DNA of 5,557 nucleotides from Syntrophothermus sp. UBA1445 (GTDB taxonomy: Bacteria; Bacillota; Syntrophomonadia; Syntrophomonadales; DTU052), in contig DCTH01000149.1 of NCBI GenBank assembly GCA_002329495.1, positions 2,113-7,669 on the forward strand. Direction: 5' to 3'. Of this stretch, positions 1-4,849 are shown piece by piece (position 1 is the first letter of the stretch; each line of letters opens with the position of its first letter). The position numbers and the translations under genes are program-made. A model generated the notes under the pieces. It searched no databases. It had not been told where the DNA came from and saw only the letters and a list, made by a program, of their open reading frames with translations.

Positions 1-68
1 GATGCCAAAAGCAGGCCATTCTTCACTCCCATCGGAGCTTTGGTTTTCTGACTTTTTCCCTTTGCCAT
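1..68 (-). CDS. Start of a downstream gene, probably an LCP (LytR-CpsA-Psr) family protein; cut by the left window edge
   Basis: The first 22 codons of a gene are visible, reading MAKGKSQKTKAPMGVKNGLL then LA before the edge. The ATG at 68-66 is preceded by AAAGGA (83-78) with a 9-base spacer, and it lies 34 bases after the yqeK stop, so it fits the operon. The visible part is very basic (six Lys) and ends in what looks like the start of a hydrophobic stretch, as expected for a short cytoplasmic tail before a membrane anchor. From recall, yqeK in Oscillospirales is often followed by an LCP protein, which attaches anionic polymers to peptidoglycan. The family call therefore rests on context and the basic-then-hydrophobic pattern, not on any catalytic motif. 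A second frame starting with ATG at 74 is less likely because its spacer from the same Shine-Dalgarno would be only about 3 bases. The gene start is fairly sure; the function is not. Confidence 0.55.
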   Translation of the reverse strand, partial: MAKGKSQKTKAPMGVKNGLLLA

Positions 69-102
69 GCACCATATTCCTTTCCAAATTCACAGCTCAC
101 AG

Positions 103-696
103 TCAATCCACATGGATTCCATTTCGTACCAGTTCGTCATAGCAGGCCAGCGAATCAGGATGGAGTACCCGGCAATCCTTTACCAGGTCGGAAATCAGGA
201 ATTTCATCGAATAAAGCATTCCTTCGTCCAGTGAACGGTCAACAATCCGGCGGGTCTTCTTGACATCGGAATAATCGCGGTCAGCACTGGTCAGGTCTGC
301 CAGATAGACAACCTTTTCCAGCAGCGACATTCCCGCACGTCCGGTCGTATGGTACCGAACCGCGTTCAGGACTTCCCCGTCGTCGATGTGCAGTTCCCTT
401 CTGATATACGCTGCGCCGGCAATTGCGTGCCAAAGCTGCGGGGCACACATGTCCGCATATAATAGGATTATACCAGAATCCTCTATGAATTGCAACATCT
501 CTTTTGGTTCAACATTCTTCATAATATCGTGCAGAAGCCCGGCCAGCCTGGCACGGGTCACGTCCGCGCCAAACCGTTCGGCAAGCTGTACCGCCCGTTT
601 CATAACACAGATCGAATGTTCATACCGGGACGGTTTCAGCCGGCTGCGCACCAGCTGATCATACTCATCCCAGGGGATTAATTCCGGCTGCCACAT
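103..696 (-). CDS. yqeK: YqeK, HD-domain hydrolase (probable diadenosine tetraphosphatase)
   Basis: This 197-residue protein belongs to the YqeK family of HD-domain metal hydrolases. Bacillus YqeK has been reported to split diadenosine tetraphosphate symmetrically into two ADP, a cytosolic clean-up and stress-signal role. The expected metal and catalytic residues are visible: H27 in SRYEHS, the HD pair H56-D57 in LLHDIMKN, H90, H116 in the RYHTTGR motif, and D134 in VYLADLTSADRD. Length is normal for the family. The ATG at 696-694 is chosen over the adjacent in-frame GTG at 699-697 because AGAGGA (711-706) lies 9 bases before the ATG; both are possible and differ by one residue. It starts 25 bases after the nadD stop, the classic nadD-yqeK order of Firmicutes. 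The variant TSADRDY downstream of the last Asp resembles Oscillospirales versions (recall). The family call is firm; the substrate is inferred from the family. Confidence 0.95.
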   Translation of the reverse strand: MWQPELIPWDEYDQLVRSRLKPSRYEHSICVMKRAVQLAERFGADVTRARLAGLLHDIMKNVEPKEMLQFIEDSGIILLYADMCAPQLWHAIAGAAYIRRELHIDDGEVLNAVRYHTTGRAGMSLLEKVVYLADLTSADRDYSDVKKTRRIVDRSLDEGMLYSMKFLISDLVKDCRVLHPDSLACYDELVRNGIHVD

Positions 697-721
697 CACA
701 CATCTTCCTCTCTGTTCTCAT

Positions 722-1309
722 TCATTGCCGGTAGAGGTGATTTTCCCGGATATACCGGGCGACCGGTTCCGGCACCAGCTTTTCCAGCGGTTTTCCTTCC
801 CGTACCGCCTCCCGCACCTCAGTGGAGGAAGCTGGAAACGGAGTGATCTTCAAAAGAGCGGTATGTCCGAGCGACCTTGCCGCCTCTTCCAGCTGTTCGT
901 ATTCTCCTTCATCCCGCGCCGCTGCAACCAGCCGGGTATGGGCAAGGATCTCTTCCCAATTGCGCCATTCCTTAAACGAAAGCAGCATATCCGCTCCCAT
1001 GATCAGCGAAAAACAGTCTTCCGGGTGCTGCTCCCGCAGCACCCGCAGGGTCTGATAGGTATAGCTTTTCCCTTCCCGGCATAATTCGATATCCGATACC
1101 TCAACACCATCCATCCCGCAGGTAGCCAGCCGGAGCATCTCCAGACGTTTTTCCCCGTCGATCAGATCAGGTGCCTGTTTATGCGGCGGGGTACGGTCGG
1201 GAATGACCAGAATTCTGTCCAGCAGGCCGGTTTGCAGTACCTCCCGCAGCAGATGGATATGGCCGAGGTGCACCGGGTTGAAGGTACCGCCGTAAATTCC
1301 TACCCGCAT
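722..1309 (-). CDS. nadD: Nicotinate-nucleotide adenylyltransferase (NadD)
   Basis: NadD transfers an adenylyl group from ATP to nicotinate mononucleotide, giving deamido-NAD, the step shared by de novo synthesis and nicotinate salvage of NAD in the cytosol. The 195-residue protein has the full nucleotidyltransferase signature. The GGTFNPVHLGH loop is at residues 7-17 with HxGH at 14-17. P41-P42-H43-K44 follows, then GKSYTYQTL at 80-88, GAD at 105-107 with W115 and W118, and the C-terminal SSTEVR motif at 161-166. Length is normal. The ATG at 1309-1307 comes only 2 bases after the yhbY stop, and just a weak GGA lies upstream, so translation is probably coupled to yhbY. The gene sits in the standard yhbY-nadD-yqeK order. 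Nothing is missing or broken. A possible nicotinamidase three genes upstream would supply nicotinate for the same route. Confidence 0.97.
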   Translation of the reverse strand: MRVGIYGGTFNPVHLGHIHLLREVLQTGLLDRILVIPDRTPPHKQAPDLIDGEKRLEMLRLATCGMDGVEVSDIELCREGKSYTYQTLRVLREQHPEDCFSLIMGADMLLSFKEWRNWEEILAHTRLVAAARDEGEYEQLEEAARSLGHTALLKITPFPASSTEVREAVREGKPLEKLVPEPVARYIRENHLYRQ

Positions 1310-1311
1310 GA

Positions 1312-1602
1312 TCAGTCGTCCAGGTTGATGACCGGCTTTTTGGGGTTGGGTTTATAGAGGGTAATCCGGGTACCGAGCACCTGTACCACATCGCATCCGA
1401 CATTCTCAGCGATCTCAGCAGCCGCCTCTTTAGCGGTATACAGGCTGTTTTCCAGCACGCGGATCTTGATCAGTTCCCGCGCCAGCAGTGCTTCTTCCAC
1501 TGCTTTATAGGTCTGTTCGGTAATGCCGCCTTTGCCGATCTGCATGATGGTTTCAAGCGAGTTTGCCATTCCGCGAAGTTTTGCTCTCTGTTTGCTCGTC
1601 AT
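1312..1602 (-). CDS. yhbY: YhbY family RNA-binding protein (CRS1-YhbY domain)
   Basis: This 96-residue protein is a single CRS1-YhbY (CRM) RNA-binding domain, a small cytosolic protein linked to assembly of the large ribosomal subunit; the Bacillus counterpart is YqeI. The visible hallmarks are the start MTSKQRAKLRGMAN, the exposed GxxG loop GKGG at residues 23-26 that contacts RNA, the segment ALLARELIKIRVLEN, and the C-terminal strand pair VVQVLGTRITLYKPN. The usual length is about 95 to 100 residues, so it is complete. AAAGGA (1616-1611) stands 8 bases before the ATG. The stop overlaps the nadD start region (2-base gap), which suggests coupled expression. Nothing unusual is seen; the family call is secure, the exact ribosomal step is known only from relatives. 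Confidence 0.95.
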   Translation of the reverse strand: MTSKQRAKLRGMANSLETIMQIGKGGITEQTYKAVEEALLARELIKIRVLENSLYTAKEAAAEIAENVGCDVVQVLGTRITLYKPNPKKPVINLDD

Positions 1603-1641
1603 ATGTGTATTCCTTTCTTCGATAAAACAACATGCTTTTTC

Positions 1642-2112
1642 TTACAGGATGGTTTCCATCCCATATTTTTGGGGTTTTAATCCGCACTTTTCATAGAACT
1701 TCCGGGCGCTCTCGTTGCAGGCCCAGACGTTCAGTGTGACATTATAACAGCCGCTTTCCCTTGCAAAGTTCAGGACATATTCATACAGGCTCTTTCCGAT
1801 ATGCTGTCCCCGTGCTGCTTCATCGACGCACAGATCGTCAATGTACAGCGTTTTGACATCGGTCAGGATATTGTCATTCAATTTCTGCTGGAAAACACAG
1901 AACGCATATCCCAGCACCCCACCATCCTCACCGATTGCGGCAAATACCGGGCGGGAATCATCCCGCAGAATCGCTTCCAGTTCCGCATCGGAATATTTGC
2001 GGGCACCCGCCTTAAACAGGTCGGGACGTCCCTGATGATGAATCATCTCCACCTGAGCGAGCAGGCGATGGAGCCCTTCGATATCTTCTTTAACAGCCCT
2101 TCTGATTTGCAT
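1642..2112 (-). CDS. GNAT family N-acetyltransferase
   Basis: This is a 156-residue GCN5-related acetyltransferase that would move an acetyl group from acetyl-CoA to an amine. The substrate cannot be read from the sequence. The fold is visible in order: N-terminal strand MQIRRAVKEDIEGL, the central strand VLGYAFCVF (66-74), strand LYIDDLCVDEAAR (89-101), the CoA pyrophosphate loop RGQHIGKSLY (101-110), and the closing NESARKFYEKCGLKPQK (133-149). In the loop consensus R/QxxGxG/A the first Gly is His104; I recall this RGxHxGK variant in close relatives, so it is probably not a defect. The ATG at 2112-2110 is chosen because AAAGGA (2128-2123) lies 10 bases upstream and the family start MxIRxA falls there. 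An in-frame extension to 2172 would overlap the preceding gene and adds 20 non-conserved residues. It follows the hydrolase gene by 22 bases. Confidence 0.9.
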   Translation of the reverse strand: MQIRRAVKEDIEGLHRLLAQVEMIHHQGRPDLFKAGARKYSDAELEAILRDDSRPVFAAIGEDGGVLGYAFCVFQQKLNDNILTDVKTLYIDDLCVDEAARGQHIGKSLYEYVLNFARESGCYNVTLNVWACNESARKFYEKCGLKPQKYGMETIL

Positions 2113-2134
2113 ATATGCCCATTCCTTTCTCCAG

Positions 2135-2677
2135 TCAATTTTCTGCGCCGTCTGATTCGTTTTCAATCCCAATCTGACAGGCCTTCATCGCTGTCAGAGC
2201 AGTGCGGTGGCTCTCCGGCGTCACACCGGCACAGCAGGCAGCGTCCACTACAATTTCTGTTTCCGGCAGAAACGCTTTGAGCAGCAGCGCGTTGGAAATC
2301 ACACAGATGTCAGTGCAAACCCCAACCAGCGTAATTTTGCTGATCGGATTTTCCTGATCTGCTGCCCGCAGCATTGTTCCCAGCTCAACAGAACCAAACG
2401 TACATTTATCGACCGGCCGCTCCTTACAAACTGCTTCCAATTCAGGGCAAAGCTGCCAACCGGAGGTATTCCGCACACAGTGGACAACCGGCAGTTTATG
2501 GCCTTCCTGTGTATCCAGATAGTTTTGTTCATGGGTATCTCTGGTAAAAAGCACCCGTCCACTAAACCCGTGTACTTTCTCCACAACCTTTGGAAGGATT
2601 GCAACTGCTTCCGGGCTGCCAAGCGCACCGGTAACAAAATCATTCTGCATATCGACAACAATCAATATTTCCTGCAT
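2135..2677 (-). CDS. Isochorismatase-fold cysteine hydrolase, nicotinamidase-like
   Basis: This 180-residue protein belongs to the isochorismatase-like cysteine hydrolases (PncA group). The catalytic triad is visible: D9 in VVDMQNDF, K91 in DKCTFGS and C125 in GVCTDICVISN, with the usual cis-peptide region just before the Cys. D47, H49, E58 and H66 (in DTHEQN, then TQEGHKLPVVH) line up, with one inserted residue, with the Asp-His-Glu-His zinc site I recall for pneumococcal nicotinamidase. The likely reaction is nicotinamide to nicotinate plus ammonia, feeding NAD salvage. A different amide substrate remains possible, because this family is often misassigned. GGAGG (2689-2685) lies 7 bases before the ATG, one of the strongest ribosome sites in the window. 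It is 18 bases after the unknown membrane protein gene, and nadD lies further down the same unit. Fold and triad are sure, substrate is inferred. Confidence 0.88.
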   Translation of the reverse strand: MQEILIVVDMQNDFVTGALGSPEAVAILPKVVEKVHGFSGRVLFTRDTHEQNYLDTQEGHKLPVVHCVRNTSGWQLCPELEAVCKERPVDKCTFGSVELGTMLRAADQENPISKITLVGVCTDICVISNALLLKAFLPETEIVVDAACCAGVTPESHRTALTAMKACQIGIENESDGAEN

Positions 2678-2695
2678 CCAAATTCCTCCCGAAAA

Positions 2696-3169
2696 TCAGA
2701 AATGCCATTCAAAATAATACCAGTCACCCGTTATCTTTTCGGAATAAAACCAGTTGTCCCCTTCCGCTTCGGTCTTGATACCAACCGCAGTATCCGGGAT
2801 GTCCGCCAGCGTATAGTCGGCAAAATCGACCATTCCCTCCGGCGACCAATAAAAACCGTAATAGGAAGTCTGTGACCCGAACCCTGCCGCATCCGTCTGG
2901 TAGCTGATAAACTGCCCGCCGTCTGAAAGGGTCTCCACCGTCGCAGTGCATTTGATGCCAAACGGCGGCGCCGCTTCGCCCGAAAGCAGCGGTCCGGTCG
3001 ACGCTTCCAGCGCCTCCAGATTTTCGGTCACCATCGACGCAATCTTTTCAAACCGGGCGTCCGTCCCGCCGGACAGCCAATGGGTCAAAAAGCTGCTGAG
3101 CATTACCAGCGACACCGCCCCGATACAGAGTATCCATAGCAGGCCTGTTTTCCGTCTGTCCGCCGGCAT
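2696..3169 (-). CDS. Small membrane-anchored protein of unknown function
   Basis: I do not recognise a named family. The 157-residue protein has a basic start (MPADRRK), one hydrophobic segment at about residues 9-32, then a soluble part. A single-pass topology with the C-terminal domain outside the cell is the likely reading. There is no lipobox Cys after the hydrophobic core, so it is not an obvious lipoprotein. The soluble part starts with a probable helix (DARFEKIASMVTENLEALEA, 37-56). It ends in an unusually aromatic stretch: YYGFYWSP at 103-110, then NWFYSEKITGDWYYFEWHF at 139-157. C74 is the only Cys outside the membrane segment. AAAGGGG (3185-3179) lies 9 bases before the ATG, inside the rdgB end, and the gap from the rdgB stop is 4 bases, so expression is probably coupled. 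Third-position GC is high and proline is CCG in all six cases, which supports a real gene. I vaguely recall similar hypotheticals in Oscillospirales. Confidence 0.82.
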   Translation of the reverse strand: MPADRRKTGLLWILCIGAVSLVMLSSFLTHWLSGGTDARFEKIASMVTENLEALEASTGPLLSGEAAPPFGIKCTATVETLSDGGQFISYQTDAAGFGSQTSYYGFYWSPEGMVDFADYTLADIPDTAVGIKTEAEGDNWFYSEKITGDWYYFEWHF

Positions 3170-3173
3170 GATC

Positions 3174-3749
3174 TTATTCCCCTTTCAAAAAGTCGGCAAG
3201 CAGCCGAATTGCGTTACCTCTGTGGGATATCGCGTCCTTTTCCTCTCCAGTCATCTCAGCGTAGGCACGTCCGTTGACCATAAAGATTGGATCATATCCA
3301 AAACCAATCTTTCCCAACTCTTCAAACCCGATTGACCCGGCGCATTCGCCACGGAAATAATGTGCTTCACCGTTCTGGTCGATGTAGCAGATCACGCTGA
3401 CAAACTGAGCACTCCGGTCGGTGACGCCTTCCAGCACGTCCAGCAGCTTCATATTGTTCCGGTGATCGTCGGTCGGTTCACCGGCATACCGTGCCGAATA
3501 AACCCCCGGCGCGCCATCTAGTGCGTCAACGCACAACCCCGAGTCGTCCGCCAGTGCCGCACAGCCGGTCAGGTCGTAGATGGCCTGTGCCTTGAGGCGG
3601 GCGTTTTCCTCAAAGGTCGTCCCGTTTTCCTCGACCTCCAGCTGGATTCCCTTTTCCTTCTGGGAATAGAGGGTATATCCCAGCGGTTCCAGCATCCGTT
3701 TGAGTTCGAGTACCTTGTTTTTATTGTTGGTAGCCAGAATAATATCCAT
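3174..3749 (-). CDS. rdgB: XTP/dITP diphosphatase (RdgB/HAM1 family)
   Basis: RdgB hydrolyses non-canonical purine triphosphates (XTP, dITP, ITP) to monophosphates and pyrophosphate, keeping deaminated bases out of DNA and RNA in the cytosol. With the chosen start it has 191 residues, normal for the family. Motifs in order: the substrate loop ATNNKNK (6-12), TTFEENARLKA (44-54), ADDSGL (67-72) with D69 the expected general base, GVYSARYAG (82-90), FGYDPIF (150-156) and the base-recognition motif SHRGNA (175-180). I choose ATG 3749-3747 because relatives begin MxIxLATNNxxK and GGAG (3762-3759) is 9 bases upstream. An in-frame ATG at 3764 would add MEKRR but has only a poorly spaced AGGG. The gene begins 26 bases after the ftsY stop and ends 4 bases before the unknown membrane protein gene. 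Confidence 0.95.
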   Translation of the reverse strand: MDIILATNNKNKVLELKRMLEPLGYTLYSQKEKGIQLEVEENGTTFEENARLKAQAIYDLTGCAALADDSGLCVDALDGAPGVYSARYAGEPTDDHRNNMKLLDVLEGVTDRSAQFVSVICYIDQNGEAHYFRGECAGSIGFEELGKIGFGYDPIFMVNGRAYAEMTGEEKDAISHRGNAIRLLADFLKGE

Positions 3750-3758
3750 TCGTCTCTT

Positions 3759-3762
3759 CTCC
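3759..3762 (-). promoter_or_regulatory. Ribosome binding site that decides the rdgB start
   Basis: On the minus strand GGAG lies 9 bases before the ATG at 3749. It overlaps the alternative upstream ATG (3764-3762), which itself has only AGGG about 3 to 4 bases ahead of it. The downstream start is therefore the better supported one, in agreement with the family N-terminus. Confidence 0.6.
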
Positions 3763-3775
3763 ATTTCCCTACCGG

Positions 3776-4711
3776 TTATTCAAACAACGCCCGGACAAAA
3801 TCTTCCGGTACAAATTGCTGCAAATCGTCCACCTTTTCCCCGACGCCGACAAACCGCACCGGCAGATTCAGCTGGTTTTTCAACGAGATGACGATGCCGC
3901 CCTTTGCGGTACCGTCCAGCTTGGTCAGGACAATTCCTGTTACCCCGGTGGATTCCATGAAACTCCGGGCCTGGCTCACCGCATACTGACCGGTGGTGGC
4001 ATCCAAAACCAGCAGGACTTCATGGGGCCCATCCTCGACTTCACGTTGGATGACCCTTCTGACCTTGGCGATCTCCTCCATAAGGTTGGTCTTGGTATGC
4101 AGCCGTCCGGCAGTATCAATGACCAGAACGTCAATCTTTCGAGCCTTGGCCGCTTTAAGGGCATCAAACACCACCGCCGCAGGGTCGGCTCCCGCATGAT
4201 GCTTTATTATGTCCACCCCGACCCGGTCAGCCCAGATCTGCAACTGGTCAATCGCGGCCGCACGAAATGTGTCCCCAGCCGCCAGCATCACTCTTTTACC
4301 CTGGGATTTGAAGCGGTATGCCAGCTTGGCGATGGTAGTGGTTTTACCCACTCCGTTTACTCCCACCACCAGGAACACTGTCGTACCCTGGGCCGCAAAA
4401 CGCAGGGGCTGACTGATCTGGGACATGGTGTTCGAGATGTGGTTTTTTAGAATATCTTTGACCTCTTCGGGCCTTGATATCCGGTTTTCCTTGACCTGGC
4501 GGCGCAGTTCCTTGACCAGTTCCTGAGTGGTCAGGACCCCGATATCAGACGCGATGAGGATTTCCTCCAATTCTTCAAAGAAGTCCTCATCCAGGGAACG
4601 GCTGCTCTTGATCAGGCTTTCGACTTTACTGACAATATTCTGCCGGGTTTTCGAAAATCCCTGGCGTATACGATTAAAAATCCCTATCGCTCCTTTCCAA
4701 TAAATATCCAA
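3776..4711 (-). CDS. ftsY: Signal recognition particle receptor FtsY
   Basis: FtsY is the SRP receptor GTPase. It binds Ffh at the membrane and hands ribosome-nascent chain complexes to the Sec translocon. The protein has the short Gram-positive layout without a long acidic N-terminal domain: an amphipathic start, a helical N domain (about 15-95), then the G domain. Counting from the TTG at 4711, G1 is [10 protein letters not shown] (117-126), the insertion box has DTFRAAA (147-153), G3 is DTAGR (199-203), G4 is TKLD (263-266) and G5 is GVGEK (289-293). Total length is 311, normal. The usual DATTGQNA reads DATTGQYA here, with Tyr at 243. The start is uncertain: no in-frame ATG or GTG occurs until residue 96, the TTG has no clear Shine-Dalgarno, and AAAGGAG sits inside the frame 8 bases before an ATT at 4681. 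Function is certain. Confidence 0.96.
   Translation of the reverse strand: MDIYWKGAIGIFNRIRQGFSKTRQNIVSKVESLIKSSRSLDEDFFEELEEILIASDIGVLTTQELVKELRRQVKENRISRPEEVKDILKNHISNTMSQISQPLRFAAQGTTVFLVVGVNGVGKTTTIAKLAYRFKSQGKRVMLAAGDTFRAAAIDQLQIWADRVGVDIIKHHAGADPAAVVFDALKAAKARKIDVLVIDTAGRLHTKTNLMEEIAKVRRVIQREVEDGPHEVLLVLDATTGQYAVSQARSFMESTGVTGIVLTKLDGTAKGGIVISLKNQLNLPVRFVGVGEKVDDLQQFVPEDFVRALFE
4690..4696 (-). promoter_or_regulatory. Strong Shine-Dalgarno-like AAAGGAG within the predicted 5' end of ftsY
   Basis: AAAGGAG is the best ribosome site near the ftsY start, but it lies downstream of the only standard in-frame start (TTG 4711). Eight bases after it is an in-frame ATT (4681-4679), and the intervening ATA (4687-4685) aligns with the usual initiator Met of FtsY proteins (MGxFxRLxxGLxKTR). 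Either a rare start codon is used, or the motif is a coincidence inside codons for Lys-Gly-Ala. Confidence 0.45.
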
Positions 4712-4849
4712 AATCTTTATAATGTCCGGTGAAGCAAGACTCCACCACCTTGAAAAATGGGTCTACCCGTATTATCCCCCTGCCTGTCAGTAATCACCAG
4801 CAGATTTTGAAGCTGTATAGGCAGTCGCGTTTTGACTGGGTTCACTAGC
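4712..4849. other. 138-base gap between smc and ftsY, no gene seen
   Basis: This is the longest gap in the window. On the transcribed strand it holds a weak 5-bp repeat CAGTC/GACTG with a 7-base loop (4838-4822), a 6-bp repeat CTGCCT/AGGCAG with 33 bases between the arms (4824-4819 and 4785-4780), and a better hairpin next to ftsY listed separately. The first two share bases and could not form together. Promoter-like boxes (GATAAT at 4778-4773, TATAAA at 4722-4717) lack convincing -35 partners. I see no U-tract terminator, tRNA or small gene. A separate ftsY promoter is possible but unproven. Confidence 0.5.
4728..4746 (-). other. Hairpin upstream of ftsY
   Basis: On the transcript, GGTGGAG (4746-4740) can pair with CTTCACC (4734-4728) around a 5-base loop TCTTG. 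The stem is seven pairs with one G-U. No run of U follows at once (next bases GGACATTATAAAG), so it is not a standard intrinsic terminator. It lies 16 bases before the TTG start of ftsY and could affect RNA processing or translation, or be fortuitous. Confidence 0.35.

Noticed and set aside
2113..2172. Longer GNAT start 20 codons upstream
   Set aside because: It would overlap the end of the hydrolase gene, and the added residues do not match the family. The inner ATG has a ribosome site and the right N-terminus.
1801..2280. Plus-strand open frame of 159 codons
   Set aside because: It is antisense to the GNAT and hydrolase genes, has no ribosome site or recognisable motif, and its composition is that of a reverse-complement shadow of coding sequence.
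2207..2875. Plus-strand open frame of 222 codons
   Set aside because: It runs across two well-supported minus-strand genes and their gap, and the protein shows no domain or conserved pattern.
3815..4450. Plus-strand open frame of 211 codons
   Set aside because: It lies entirely antisense to the ftsY G domain, where the minus-strand frame has all five GTPase motifs.
4758..4771. GGGTAGACCC followed by ATTTTT as a terminator on the minus strand
   Set aside because: The stem can form only three G-C pairs around a four-base loop, too weak even with the T run.
4717..4778. -10-like boxes GATAAT and TATAAA before ftsY
   Set aside because: No acceptable -35 element is found 16 to 18 bases upstream of either, so I do not annotate a promoter.
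4822..4838. CAGTC/GACTG repeat just after smc as a terminator
   Set aside because: The stem has only five pairs and no U tract follows, so an intrinsic terminator cannot be supported.
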